A stretch of DNA of 64,000 bases from Methylobacterium sp. J-078 (lineage in GTDB: Bacteria; Pseudomonadota; Alphaproteobacteria; Rhizobiales; Beijerinckiaceae): positions 1 to 64,000 of the forward strand of contig NZ_JAKSYI010000119.1 of assembly GCF_022829285.1 (NCBI RefSeq), in the 5' to 3' direction. How positions within the stretch are numbered: the first letter of the stretch is position 1; each line of letters starts with the position of its first letter. Both the position numbers and the translations under genes were made by a program. Shown one piece after another: positions 27,756-37,019 of this stretch. The notes below the pieces were generated by a model. That model worked only from the letters and a program-made list of their open reading frames with translations, had not been told where the DNA came from and did not search any database.

Positions 27756-28768
27756 TCGGCGCGATCCTGCGCCGCCTCCTCACCATGGCGCTCACCCTCC
27801 TCGTAATCTCAGCGCTCGTCTTCCTCATCATCAAACTGCCGCCCGGCGACTATCTCAGCAACCGCATCGCGGAGCTGCGCGCCATGGGTGAAGCGGGCTC
27901 GGTGGCCAAGGCCGAATTGCTGATGCGGCAATACGGGCTCGACCGTTCGGTGCCCGAGCAATACCTGATGTGGCTCGGCCTGATGCCGGGCCCGGCGGGC
28001 TTCTCGGGCCTGCTCCAGGGCGATTGGGGATGGTCCTTCGAGTACGACCGGCCCGTCGCGGAGGTGGTGGGCGATGCCCTCTGGCTGACCCTGGTGGTCA
28101 ACCTCGCGGCCCTGGTCTTCGTCCATGCGGTGGCGATCCCGGCGGCCCTCTATTCGGCGACCCATCGCCACTCGGCGGGGGACGCCCTCGTCACGGCGCT
28201 CGGCTATGTCGGGCTCGCGGTGCCGGGCTTCCTCCTCGCGCTGATCCTGCTGTTCTACGCCAATCGCTGGTTTGGCCTCTCCATCGGCGGCCTCTACGAT
28301 GCGGCCTATACGGGCCGCCCGTGGGACGGGGACAAGCTGCGGTCGCTCCTTGCCCACCTCGTGGTGCCGACGCTGGTCATCGGCCTGGGCGGCACCGCGG
28401 CGATGATCCGGCGGATGCGGGCCAACCTCCTCGACGAACTCGCCAAGCCCTACGTCGTCACCGCCCGCGCGAAGGGGATGCCCCCCTTGCGGGCGCTGCT
28501 CAAATACCCGTTCCGGATGTCGCTGAACCCGTTCGTGGCCGATATCGGCAACCTGCTGCCGCATCTCGTCTCGGGCTCGGTGCTGGTCTCCCTGGTGCTC
28601 AGCCTGCCCACCGTCGGCCCGCTCCTGCTCGAGGCCCTGAAGAGCCAGGACCAGTTCATGGCCGGCTTCATCCTGATGTTCGTGGCCCTGCTGACCCTGG
28701 TGGGCATGCTGATCTCGGATCTCGTCCTGGTCTGGCTCGACCCGCGCATCCGGATGGGCAAGCGCTGA
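27752..28768 (+). CDS. Dpp-type ABC permease DppB
   Basis: 338-residue inner-membrane permease with an N-terminal membrane anchor, a large periplasmic loop containing EQYLMWLGLMP, and five further hydrophobic segments. The EAA loop is visible as ARAKGMPPLRALLKYPFR and the C-terminus ends DLVLVWLDPRIRMGKR, as in the DppB family. GTG 27752 start overlaps the binding-protein stop by 4 nt; the stop overlaps the next ATG. Forms the channel together with the DppC-like protein. Confidence 0.88.
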   Translation: MIGAILRRLLTMALTLLVISALVFLIIKLPPGDYLSNRIAELRAMGEAGSVAKAELLMRQYGLDRSVPEQYLMWLGLMPGPAGFSGLLQGDWGWSFEYDRPVAEVVGDALWLTLVVNLAALVFVHAVAIPAALYSATHRHSAGDALVTALGYVGLAVPGFLLALILLFYANRWFGLSIGGLYDAAYTGRPWDGDKLRSLLAHLVVPTLVIGLGGTAAMIRRMRANLLDELAKPYVVTARAKGMPPLRALLKYPFRMSLNPFVADIGNLLPHLVSGSVLVSLVLSLPTVGPLLLEALKSQDQFMAGFILMFVALLTLVGMLISDLVLVWLDPRIRMGKR

Positions 28769-29919
28769 TGCGGGCCCCGGCCGAGACCCGCCACTTCGTC
28801 GATCCGGCCCCGTTCGACCCGGATTCCGGTCCCGCCCACGGCTCCGGGCTCGGGCAGGCCTCGGCGTGGCGGCTGATCCTCCGGAAGTTCCTGCGCCACC
28901 GCATCGCGGTCGCCTGCGCGATCCTGCTCGGGGTGCTCTACGCCTCGGTTCCCTTCGTCGAATGGCTCGCCCCCTACGAGCAGGGCCGCCGCAACGGCGA
29001 TTTCCTGCTCGCGCCGCCCCAGGGCGTGCACCTGTTCCACGAGGGCCGTCTCATCGGCCCCTTCGTCTATCCCTACCGGGCGCAGCTCGACCTCGACACC
29101 TTCCGGCGCGGATACACGCGCGACACCACCGCGCCCCAGCCGATCCGCTTCTTCTGCCGAGGCGGCGCCTATCGGTACCTGGGTCTGATCCCGGGCGACC
29201 TCCACCTGATCTGCCCGCCGGCGGGCGGCACGCTCTTCCTCCTCGGGACCGACCGCCTCGGCCGCGATCTCCTCTCGCGGATGATCTACGGCGCCCGGAT
29301 TTCTCTCGTCATCGGTCTCGTCGGCGTCGCGATCTCCTTCGCGCTCGGCCTCCTGTTCGGCGGCATCGCGGGCTATTTCGGCGGCTGGATCGATGCCGCG
29401 GTCCAGCGCCTGATCGAGGTGGTGCGCTCCCTTCCGGAACTGCCGCTCTGGCTCGCCCTGTCGGCCGCCCTGCCGCCGAACTGGAGCCCGCTCTGGGTGT
29501 TCTTCGGCATCACCATCATCCTCGGGCTGCTCGACTGGCCCGGGCTCGCCCGCGCCGTGCGGGGCAAGCTGCTCGCCCTGCGCGAGGAGGATTTCGTGTC
29601 CGCCGCCGAGCTGATGGGCGCCTCGCCGACCCGGGTCATCGCACGCCACCTCATCCCCAATTTCATGAGCCATCTCATCGCCTCGGCGACGCTGTCGATC
29701 CCCACCATGATTCTCGGCGAGACGGCCCTGTCGTTCCTCGGCCTCGGCCTCCGCCCGCCGGTGACGAGCTGGGGCGTGCTCCTCAACGAGGCGCAGAACC
29801 TCGCGGCGGTTCAGCTCTATCCCTGGCTGCTCCTACCGGTGCTGCCGGTGCTGGTGACGGTGCTGGCCTTCAACTTTCTGGGCGACGGCCTGCGCGACGC
29901 CGCCGACCCCTATCATTGA
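28768..29919 (+). CDS. Dpp-type ABC permease DppC
   Basis: 383 residues. A 50-residue cytoplasmic leader precedes the first membrane segment (VACAILLGVLYASVPFV), followed by a large periplasmic insertion (about 70-160), then LGTDRLGRDLLSRMIYGAR and the permease core; the EAA loop is SAAELMGASPTRVIARHLIPN. The end (FNFLGDGLRDAADPYH) is the family C-terminus. Longer than DppC of E. coli (300) because of the periplasmic insertion, as in YejE-like permeases. TGATG overlap with dppB; 13 bp separate it from the sugar dehydrogenase gene. Confidence 0.88.
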   Translation: MRAPAETRHFVDPAPFDPDSGPAHGSGLGQASAWRLILRKFLRHRIAVACAILLGVLYASVPFVEWLAPYEQGRRNGDFLLAPPQGVHLFHEGRLIGPFVYPYRAQLDLDTFRRGYTRDTTAPQPIRFFCRGGAYRYLGLIPGDLHLICPPAGGTLFLLGTDRLGRDLLSRMIYGARISLVIGLVGVAISFALGLLFGGIAGYFGGWIDAAVQRLIEVVRSLPELPLWLALSAALPPNWSPLWVFFGITIILGLLDWPGLARAVRGKLLALREEDFVSAAELMGASPTRVIARHLIPNFMSHLIASATLSIPTMILGETALSFLGLGLRPPVTSWGVLLNEAQNLAAVQLYPWLLLPVLPVLVTVLAFNFLGDGLRDAADPYH

Positions 29920-29932
29920 ACGAGATGTGCCC

Positions 29933-31267
29933 ATGACCGACCCGCACGAGGCTCTCGGCCACGCCATCTGCACGCGAAGCGCCACCATCGGGATCATCGG
30001 CCTCGGCTATATCGGCCTGCCGCTGGCGCTGGCATCCGCGCGCGTCGGCTTCCGCGTGCTGGGTTTTGATGTGAACCCGGAGCGCGTAGCACGGATCAAT
30101 GCGGGCGAGCCCGTCATCGCCCTGCTCGACACCGATGCGATGCGCAGCGCCCTCGACGGGGGATGTTTCCGGGCCACCGGTGATATGGCGCGGCTCGGCG
30201 AGGCCGACGCCATCCTGATCTGCGTGCCGACGCCGCTGACGCGCCAGCGCGAGCCGGACCTGACCTATGTCCAAGCCACCGCCGCCGACATCGCCCGCAG
30301 CCTGCGCCCGGGCCAGCTCGTCGTCCTCGAATCGACCACGTGGCCCGGCACCACGCAGGAGGTGCTCAAGCCCGCCCTGGAAGCGACCGGGCTCAGGAGC
30401 GGCACCGACTTCTTCCTCGCCTATTCGCCCGAGCGCGAGGATCCCGGCAATGCGATCCATACGCTCGCCGCGACGCCCAAGGTGATCGGCGGCGACGGCC
30501 CCGTGGCCCTCGCCCTCGCCGAGGCCCTCTATGGGCAGATCGTGGCGCGCACCGTCCCGGTCTCCTCCACCGGCACCGCGGAGGCGGTGAAGCTGACCGA
30601 GAACATCTTCCGCGCCGTCAACATCGCCCTCGTGAACGAACTGAAGGTCGTCTACGACGCGATGGGCATCGACGTCTGGGAAGTGATCGAGGCCGCCGCG
30701 ACGAAGCCCTTCGGTTTCATGCCATTCCAGCCCGGTCCGGGGCTCGGCGGCCACTGCATTCCCATCGATCCGTTCTACCTGACCTGGAAGGCCCGCGAGT
30801 TCGACGTCGCGACGCGCTTCATCGAATTGGCTGGCGAAGTAAACCGGCACATGCCGCATCACGTCATCGAACGCCTCGCGCGTACCCTCGACAGCCGCTT
30901 CGGTCGCGCCCTCAGGGGCGCCCCGATCATGATGCTCGGCATGGCCTACAAGCGCAACGTCGACGACGTGCGCGAAAGTCCGGCGCTGAAGTTGATGGAG
31001 TTACTGGAGGAGCGTGGGGCGGTGGTCCATTTCCATGATCCTTACGTGCCCGAAATTCCGCCGACGCGAGACTATCCTCATCTGACCGGCCGCCGGTCGC
31101 AACAACTCGATGTCTCGCTCCTCGAAGACTGTGCGGCGGTCCTGATCGTCACCGATCACGATGCGATGGACTATGGTCGCGTCGTGGCACACGCACGCTT
31201 GGTAGTGGACACGCGCAACGCCTGCGCCCGGGCGGGTCTGACCGGTGATCACATCGTCAAGTGCTGA
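29933..31267 (+). CDS. UDP-sugar 6-dehydrogenase (UDP-ManNAc/GlcNAc/Glc dehydrogenase family)
   Basis: 444 residues. Oxidises the C6 hydroxyl of a UDP-hexose to a uronate using two NAD+. NAD-binding GLGYIG (23-28), the LESTTWPGTT segment, VKLTEN (Lys220) and the catalytic cysteine in GLGGHCIPIDP (Cys275) are present; the C-terminal domain has MLGMAYKRNVDDVRESPAL. The close WbpO/TviB-like pattern suggests a UDP-N-acetylhexosamine substrate, but UDP-glucose cannot be excluded. ATG 29933 is chosen over a GTG six bases upstream. It supplies an acidic precursor for the glycan made by the upstream transferases. Confidence 0.88.
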   Translation: MTDPHEALGHAICTRSATIGIIGLGYIGLPLALASARVGFRVLGFDVNPERVARINAGEPVIALLDTDAMRSALDGGCFRATGDMARLGEADAILICVPTPLTRQREPDLTYVQATAADIARSLRPGQLVVLESTTWPGTTQEVLKPALEATGLRSGTDFFLAYSPEREDPGNAIHTLAATPKVIGGDGPVALALAEALYGQIVARTVPVSSTGTAEAVKLTENIFRAVNIALVNELKVVYDAMGIDVWEVIEAAATKPFGFMPFQPGPGLGGHCIPIDPFYLTWKAREFDVATRFIELAGEVNRHMPHHVIERLARTLDSRFGRALRGAPIMMLGMAYKRNVDDVRESPALKLMELLEERGAVVHFHDPYVPEIPPTRDYPHLTGRRSQQLDVSLLEDCAAVLIVTDHDAMDYGRVVAHARLVVDTRNACARAGLTGDHIVKC

Positions 31268-31427
31268 GCGCGCCTCCTACGCATTTCTCCTGGGGCGATG
31301 CTCTGCTCGATCGTGAACATCTCAAGAAGGAGATATCTCGGTATCGCGATGAAGCAGATTGTCCTGACTATGGCTCTCTTTGAGAGTCTTGGATGTGTAG
31401 AAGTTTTTATGAAAAATTCGTAATATC

Positions 31428-31461
31428 CTATAGTCTCAGTCTGTTGATGCTGAGACTATAG
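31428..31461 (+). terminator. Probable Rho-independent terminator after the glycan operon
   Basis: Perfect 12-bp arms CTATAGTCTCAG / CTGAGACTATAG with a 10-nt loop, followed by ATTTTT. It sits about 160 bp after the sugar dehydrogenase stop, in an AT-rich intergenic stretch. Confidence 0.6.
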
Positions 31462-31533
31462 ATTTTTGAATGTACGTTCAGCTTTTAAGCGACGCGACGA
31501 AGCCTGAGTTTGGTCGCCGTTCGCTGAAGAGTC

Positions 31534-32274
31534 TCATGCGTTCGCGCCACCATCGACCGTGATGGTCGTACCGGTGATCTGGCGCGCCGTCGGGCTAGCT
31601 AGGAACGCAACCGTCGCCGCAATGTCTTCGGGTGTTCCGTAATGGCCGAGAGCGGTCATTGCCCGCTGCATGTCCGATTGTGCGCCATCCGCCGGATTCA
31701 TGTCGGTGTCGGTCGATCCCGGCTGCACGAGGTTCACGGTTATGCCGCGCGGACCAAGTTCACGGGCGAGCCCCCGCGTGAACGAGAGCAAGGCGGACTT
31801 CGACATGGAATAGACCGTCACTCCAGGGAATGGGACCCGCTCCCCGAGACATGAGCCGATCGAGATGATCCGGCCACCGTCCGTGAGGTGCGAGATGGCC
31901 GCCTGCGAGGCCAGAACGACTGAGCGGACGTTGACGTCGAGAATGGCGTCGATGTCGGCGAGGCTCATCTCTGCCACTGCGCCACCCCGGGCGATGCCGG
32001 CGTTGTTTACAAGGATGTCGAGGCCCCCGAGGCCCTCAACCGCTTCATCAACCGAGCGCTTCACCGCCGATGCGTCGGCACTGTCGGCCTGAATGGCGAT
32101 GGCGTGGCGGCCCTTCGCCTCGATGGCGCGGACGACTTCGGCCGCACGTTCGACGGACCGCTCGTAGGTGATAGCGACGTCCGCGCCTCGATCAGCGAGC
32201 GCCAGAGCGATGGCGGCTCCGATGCCGCGTGATGCGCCCGTCACCAAGGCGCGCTTGCCGACCAGTTCGCTCAT
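31534..32274 (-). CDS. Short-chain dehydrogenase/reductase, FabG-like
   Basis: 246-residue classical SDR: NAD(P)-binding TGASRGIGAAIA (about 13-24), NNAG (90-93), and the active-site Tyr155-x3-Lys159 (VYSMSKSAL) with Ser139/141. The C-terminus ITGTTITVDGGANA is typical. It is divergent from a TetR gene with an inverted repeat between, so it is probably repressed by TetR until an aldehyde, ketone or other toxic ligand appears. The substrate cannot be told. Confidence 0.88.
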   Translation of the reverse strand: MSELVGKRALVTGASRGIGAAIALALADRGADVAITYERSVERAAEVVRAIEAKGRHAIAIQADSADASAVKRSVDEAVEGLGGLDILVNNAGIARGGAVAEMSLADIDAILDVNVRSVVLASQAAISHLTDGGRIISIGSCLGERVPFPGVTVYSMSKSALLSFTRGLARELGPRGITVNLVQPGSTDTDMNPADGAQSDMQRAMTALGHYGTPEDIAATVAFLASPTARQITGTTITVDGGANA

Positions 32275-32283
32275 GGCTCAATC

Positions 32284-32307
32284 TTTCTGTGTTAAATGAC
32301 ACAGAAA
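32284..32307. promoter_or_regulatory. Likely TetR operator between SDR and TetR genes
   Basis: Perfect 9-bp inverted repeat TTTCTGTGT-TAAATG-ACACAGAAA, 10 bp upstream of the SDR start and 49 bp upstream of the TetR start. It could control both promoters. Confidence 0.6.
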
Positions 32308-32355
32308 TTGCTAGATGCGTTGTTGGTTTGGGTCAAGCGGATTATATAGTGATCG

Positions 32356-33012
32356 ATGCAAAAATCGTATTCGCCATCAATCGCGGCTGAGGTCGCGCCG
32401 GTCCGCGGACGCGGTCGCCCCCGCGCCTTCGACCGTGAGGCAGCTCTGGGACATGCGATGCGACTGTTCTGGCGCAAAGGTTTTGCCGCGACATCCATCG
32501 CCGATCTGACGGCGGTCATGGGGATCGGTTCACCGAGCCTCTACGCAGCCTTCGGCTCGAAGGAGGGCCTCTACGCCGAGGCGCTGCACCACTACGGCCA
32601 GTTGTACGAAGCGAAGGCCTGGGCGAACTTCGCCGCAGCAACGACCGCCCGCGAGGCCGTCGCGGCGCTCCTGATGGACTCGGCTGCTGCGCTCACAGGC
32701 TCTTGCGAACGCGAGGAGCCGCTTGGCTGTATGGTGACGCTCTCGGCAGCCGACAGCGAAGGACATGCAAACCTTGGCGATTTGGTGCGAACGGCCCGCG
32801 CTCAGGGGTTCAAGAGAGTCGAGGAGCGGCTTCATCGCGCGGTCGCAGAGGGTGAGCTCGATGCTTCGGTCGACGTTCCCGCGCTCGCGCGCTTCGTGCT
32901 GACGGTGCAGAATGGCATGTCGCTCCAGGCCCGCGATGGTGCGAGCCGCGAGGAGCTCGAGGCGGTCGCAGAGCTCACGATGTCGGGGTGGGATGGGCGG
33001 GTCGGCCGCTGA
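32356..33012 (+). CDS. TetR/AcrR-family transcriptional regulator
   Basis: 218 residues. After a basic RGRGRPRAFD leader, the N-terminal HTH (about 25-70) reads ALGHAMRLFWRKGFAATSIA and SLYAAFGSKEGLYAEAL, matching the TetR domain of the AcrR/YxaF type. The C-terminal ligand domain includes EEPLGCMVTLSA. Divergent from the SDR gene, which is its likely target together with itself. Confidence 0.88.
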   Translation: MQKSYSPSIAAEVAPVRGRGRPRAFDREAALGHAMRLFWRKGFAATSIADLTAVMGIGSPSLYAAFGSKEGLYAEALHHYGQLYEAKAWANFAAATTAREAVAALLMDSAAALTGSCEREEPLGCMVTLSAADSEGHANLGDLVRTARAQGFKRVEERLHRAVAEGELDASVDVPALARFVLTVQNGMSLQARDGASREELEAVAELTMSGWDGRVGR

Positions 33013-33248
33013 GGTGATTGGCCGCTCCGGTGAGGCCGCCGTAATCCGCTGAAAGGCCGCGATGGGTGGCGAGCGTGCGCACCGACGGCTCCGCTTCCCA
33101 TTTCGACCCACCCAAAGCGGACTGACGCCAATCCACCCCAGGCCGCCATTCGGCTACCGACACAACCTTGCTGTAACGGTCCCTCCTCGTGAAACCCAAA
33201 GGCGGTCGTTCTCTGTGACGAATCAAAAGCTAACGAGGATCGCTCGCA

Positions 33249-34505
33249 TCAGCGATGGTGCTCGTGCATCAGCGTCTCGACGAAGCGCGCGGCCGTGAGG
33301 GCCCGGGCATCGTCGCCAAGGCGCGCAATGATCTGCACGCCGAGCGGCAGCCCGGCCGGGGTGCTTTCCACCGGCACGGTCACGCAAGGAACACCCATCA
33401 GCGTCCACAGGCGGTTGAAGCGAGAATCGCCCGTGCTTGCATAGCCTTCTGGCGCCGGGCCGGGTGCCGAGAACGTCAGGATCACGTCCAGGTCGTGCTC
33501 TGCAAACAGATCGGGTAATTGCCGCCGGGCGCGATCCGCCACCTTCAGGGACGCATCATAGGACTTGGGCGACACGCCTTGCGCGGCATCGAGATGCGCC
33601 CCCAGGAGGGGGCCAAGGTCCGCGCGATGGCTGGTGTATTCCCAGTCCAGCGCCTGGGCCGCCTCGAAATCCTGGATCGTGCCGTGAAGCCCGAGGGCTT
33701 CGGCGAAGATCGCCGGCAGGACCAAATCGCTCAGACGGGCTCCGGCAGCTTCGGTCGCGGCACGCACGCGTTCGAGGGCATCCAGCGCCTCGGGCTCCGC
33801 AGTGGCACAGAAATTCTGCAGGACGACACCGATACGCGGCGTGCCCGGCTCGGTAACGGGAAGGTCGAGGCTGGGACGCCCCGTCATCAGCGCGAGGGCG
33901 TGCGCGGCATCGGCGACGCCCGCGGTGAAGAGGCCCAGCGTGTCGAGCGTCCAGGAGAAGCACTTCATACCCACCGTGGGCAGCAGCCCAAAGGACGGTT
34001 TCATCCCAACGACACCGCAATAGGCGGCCGGGCGGATCACTGAGCCACCGGTCTGAGTGCCCAGCGCCAGCGGCAGCATCCCTGCGGATACAGCGGCGGC
34101 CGAACCCGCCGACGAACCGCCCGGCGTATGCCCAGGGTGGCGCGGATTGCGGGTTTGCGTCGGGTCCAGGAAGGCGAAGGCCGTCGTGGTGGTCTTGGCC
34201 AGCGGCACTGCACCCAGCCGCTTCAGGCGCGCCACGGCGGCCGCATCGGCGCGTGGGCGCCAGCCGTCGTAAATCGGCGAGCCCATCTGCGTCGGCAGGT
34301 CGGCCGTGTCGAGGATGTCCTTCACGCCCACGGCGATGCCCGCGAGGGGGCCTCGCTCCGGCACGACCGGATCGAGATCGCGGCTGACCAGGGCGCGGAT
34401 GTCCTGCTCGCGCTCGGCGATCGCGGCCTCGGAGAGGGCAATGGCCTCGCGCGGCGTGAGCGAGCCGGCATCGATCTGCTTGCGCAGCGACAGGAGCGAA
34501 AGCAT
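33249..34505 (-). CDS. Amidase signature enzyme (first of two)
   Basis: 418-residue amidase hydrolysing an amide to acid and ammonia. The Ser-cisSer-Lys triad is visible: Lys62 (GVKDILDTADLP), Ser131 (GGSSAGSAAAV) and Ser155 (GTQTGGSVIRPAAYCG), with the 24-residue Ser-Ser spacing of the family. Last gene of a minus-strand operon, 35 bp after a second amidase of similar layout; the two probably arose by duplication. Given the upstream ABC transporter, it likely acts on an imported amide, perhaps linked to the window's nitrile metabolism. Substrate unknown. Confidence 0.88.
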   Translation of the reverse strand: MLSLLSLRKQIDAGSLTPREAIALSEAAIAEREQDIRALVSRDLDPVVPERGPLAGIAVGVKDILDTADLPTQMGSPIYDGWRPRADAAAVARLKRLGAVPLAKTTTTAFAFLDPTQTRNPRHPGHTPGGSSAGSAAAVSAGMLPLALGTQTGGSVIRPAAYCGVVGMKPSFGLLPTVGMKCFSWTLDTLGLFTAGVADAAHALALMTGRPSLDLPVTEPGTPRIGVVLQNFCATAEPEALDALERVRAATEAAGARLSDLVLPAIFAEALGLHGTIQDFEAAQALDWEYTSHRADLGPLLGAHLDAAQGVSPKSYDASLKVADRARRQLPDLFAEHDLDVILTFSAPGPAPEGYASTGDSRFNRLWTLMGVPCVTVPVESTPAGLPLGVQIIARLGDDARALTAARFVETLMHEHHR

Positions 34506-34540
34506 GGTTCAACGTTCCGATGGTCGCGATGTGCGCGTTT

Positions 34541-35857
34541 TCAGGAGACGGGGCAGAAGGCGGGAAAGGGGACCGGACGGGCCAGAACCATCTCGCACCA
34601 ACGCGCCGTGCGGAGCAGCGCGAGATCGTTGCGGTAGGTGCCCACAAGCTGTATACCGAGCGGAAGCCCCTGGCTTTCCCCAGCCGGAAGCGCGACGGCC
34701 GGAACGCCGAGGCAGGTCCAGGGTACGCAGAAGGCAGGATCGCCGGTCGAGGCCAGCCCTTCCGGGGCAGGGCCGGAGGCGGGCAGGGTCAGGACCGCAT
34801 CGTAGCCCGCCAGCACCGTATCGAGGTTCACCCGCAGATCGGCCTGACGCCGGAGGGCTTCCACGTAGGCCACGGCCGCGATCTGCGCCCCTTCCGCGAC
34901 GAGATCCTTCAGCGGCTGGCTCGTCCGGTCGGGGAAACGCTCGACCAGCGTTCCGAAGCGGGCGCTCGCCTCCACGGCGAGGATGGTGCGCGCGCAGTCC
35001 CACAAGCCTTCGAAGGCCGCCGGGAGCACGAAGTCGGACACATGGGCTCCGGCCGCTTGAAAATCCGCTGCCGTCGCGTCGAGCAGCGCGCGCTGCTCCG
35101 GTTCGGCCCTGTCCCAGATCGCAGTCCGAACCAGCGCGAGGCGCGGCGCTTCACGGGGCGCCAGAGCCATGTCGAGGTCGACGGAAAAGTCCGGCAGCGG
35201 GCGGCCGTGCGGGTCCGCCTCGTCTCGGCCGATCAGATGCGCCAGGGCGAAGGCGGCATCCGTCACCGAGCGGGTGAAAAGGCCGACATGGTCGAGGGAG
35301 GGGGCCAGCGGGTGAACACCAACGCGTGGGATGGCGCCGTAACTCGGCTTGACGCCGACGACCCCACAATAGGCGGCCGGCCGGATCACCGATCCGAAGG
35401 TCTGTGTCCCGAGCGCCAGGGGAACGATCCCGGCTGCGACGGCGGCGGACGAGCCGCTCGACGAGCCGCCCGGCGTGTGTCCGCGCTTCCAGGGATTGTG
35501 CGTCGGTCCCGGGTGGCGCCAAGCGAACTCGGTGGACACCGTCTTGCCGAGAACCGAGGCGCCGAGGGCCTTCAGCCGAGCAACGATCCAGGCATCCGCG
35601 GCGGGCACGTGGTCGGCATAGACGGGTGAGCCGTTCGTGGTCGGCAGGTCGGCGGTGGCGATGATGTCCTTCACCCCGACGGGGATGCCCGCCCAGGCGC
35701 CCACTCCCGGTGCGAGATCCGCCGCGAGGACGGTGAAGGCGGCAAGATCCGAGTGCGCCCGCGCTGCATCATGGCTGGCCGCGAGGTAATCGCCGGGCGA
35801 CACGTGTCCATCGCGGAACGCTCGCAAGGCGTCGACGAGGCCGAGGTGGTGGAGCAT
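34541..35857 (-). CDS. Amidase signature enzyme (second of two)
   Basis: 438 residues with the amidase triad Lys63 (GVKDIIATADLP), Ser132 (GGSSSGSSAAV) and Ser156 (GTQTFGSVIRPAAYCG). The Phe in TQTFGS replaces the usual Gly (TGGS), as seen in some amidases. ATG 35857 gives the expected start; an upstream extension to 35899 looks unlikely. It lies 69 bp downstream of the substrate-binding protein gene and shares its C-terminal pattern (PASGPAPEGLASTGDP) with the neighbouring amidase, so both probably belong to one amide-degrading operon. Confidence 0.88.
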   Translation of the reverse strand: MLHHLGLVDALRAFRDGHVSPGDYLAASHDAARAHSDLAAFTVLAADLAPGVGAWAGIPVGVKDIIATADLPTTNGSPVYADHVPAADAWIVARLKALGASVLGKTVSTEFAWRHPGPTHNPWKRGHTPGGSSSGSSAAVAAGIVPLALGTQTFGSVIRPAAYCGVVGVKPSYGAIPRVGVHPLAPSLDHVGLFTRSVTDAAFALAHLIGRDEADPHGRPLPDFSVDLDMALAPREAPRLALVRTAIWDRAEPEQRALLDATAADFQAAGAHVSDFVLPAAFEGLWDCARTILAVEASARFGTLVERFPDRTSQPLKDLVAEGAQIAAVAYVEALRRQADLRVNLDTVLAGYDAVLTLPASGPAPEGLASTGDPAFCVPWTCLGVPAVALPAGESQGLPLGIQLVGTYRNDLALLRTARWCEMVLARPVPFPAFCPVS

Positions 35858-35926
35858 CGAGGAGTCCGTTGTCCTGCGGAGCCGAACACCGCGCTGCATC
35901 TGCGCGGCGTTCGGAGGGTCGCGGCC

Positions 35927-36904
35927 TCAGTTCGCCGCGAGGCTCTTCTCGATGAAGTCGCGACGCACGAACGTGGCGTAGTCGGGCAAAGCCGAGAGAT
36001 TACCCAGCGCGACCTGCGTCTCCATTCCGGTCTTCAAGGCCTCGGCGGTGATGTCGACACTGTCAGGATAAACCTTCTCCCGCATCATGCGCTTCACCGC
36101 GGCTTCGACGACGGCGGGGTCGAGGTTCGGGAACTGCTTCTTGGCGATGGCAATCGTCTTCTCAGGCTCGGCGTGCATGAAGCGGATCGCCTTCTGCATG
36201 CCGGTCACGACCTTCTGAGTGATGGCGGGATCGACGTCCTTGCGGGCGCTCACGGACGAGAAGGCGTAGGCGCCGTAGCGCTCCGGAAAGCCCAGTACGA
36301 CCTTCATCCCCTTGGCCACCACCTGGTCGAGACCGGGCTCGTACATGACCGCGATCTTGGCCTGGCCGGCGAGGAGCGGCCCCGGCTCGGAGCCGAGCTG
36401 GACCTGAGTCATCTCCACGTCCTCGGGCTTGAGGCCGTTCTCCTTGAGGAGCTTCAGGAACAGCGAGGTGCTGGTGGTCGGCATCAGCCCGGTGACGATC
36501 TTCTGACCCTTCAGGTCCTTCACATTGTTGAAGATCACGTCCGGGGTCGTGGCGATCCACACCGCGGCTCCATTGACCACGTTCGCCACGACGTTCACCG
36601 GCGCGCCCTTCGAGGCTGCGATGGCGGTCCATTCGGGGCCGTGGATCGAGTACTGCGCGCTCTTCGAGATCACCGCCGAGAGGGCCACCGCCGGGGCGCC
36701 CGCCGTTTCCTTGGTCACTTCGACGCCCTCGCCGGCGAAGAATCCCCCATCCATGGCAACGTAGAAGGGCAGGTAGAGCATCGACTGGAAGGCCTGCGAG
36801 ATCGTGACCTTGTCCGCCGCGCGGGCCGGCGGCGCCACGAGGCTGGCGAACCCCAGAATTGCCGCCACGGAGGCTGAGAGACGCAGGCGTTTGGAACGAA
36901 TCAT
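35927..36904 (-). CDS. NMT1/taurine-type periplasmic substrate-binding protein
   Basis: 325-residue binding protein of the nitrate/sulfonate/pyrimidine (SsuA/ThiY/NMT1) class. Signal peptide LRLSASVAAILGFASLVAPPA ends near ARAADK. The mature part starts VTISQAFQSMLYLPFYVAMD with the family's GGFFAGEG motif. Start ATG 36904 preferred over an upstream frame extension. Together with the ATPase and permease genes upstream it forms a complete importer dedicated to the amidases downstream, by context. Confidence 0.85.
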   Translation of the reverse strand: MIRSKRLRLSASVAAILGFASLVAPPARAADKVTISQAFQSMLYLPFYVAMDGGFFAGEGVEVTKETAGAPAVALSAVISKSAQYSIHGPEWTAIAASKGAPVNVVANVVNGAAVWIATTPDVIFNNVKDLKGQKIVTGLMPTTSTSLFLKLLKENGLKPEDVEMTQVQLGSEPGPLLAGQAKIAVMYEPGLDQVVAKGMKVVLGFPERYGAYAFSSVSARKDVDPAITQKVVTGMQKAIRFMHAEPEKTIAIAKKQFPNLDPAVVEAAVKRMMREKVYPDSVDITAEALKTGMETQVALGNLSALPDYATFVRRDFIEKSLAAN

Positions 36905-37019
36905 CCGTGGTGCCCTTTTTCGAGAAAGTCCCGAGTCTGCGGGAGGTTGGAGAGCCTGTGTCCCGGTGCGCGTCACGCGTTGCGGCTGAGGCCGGCGAAC
37001 CCATCGACGCGTGACGAGA

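Noticed and set aside
27970..28767. Upstream extension of the DppC frame
   Set aside because: It reads the DppB gene in the wrong frame; ATG 28768 overlaps the dppB stop.
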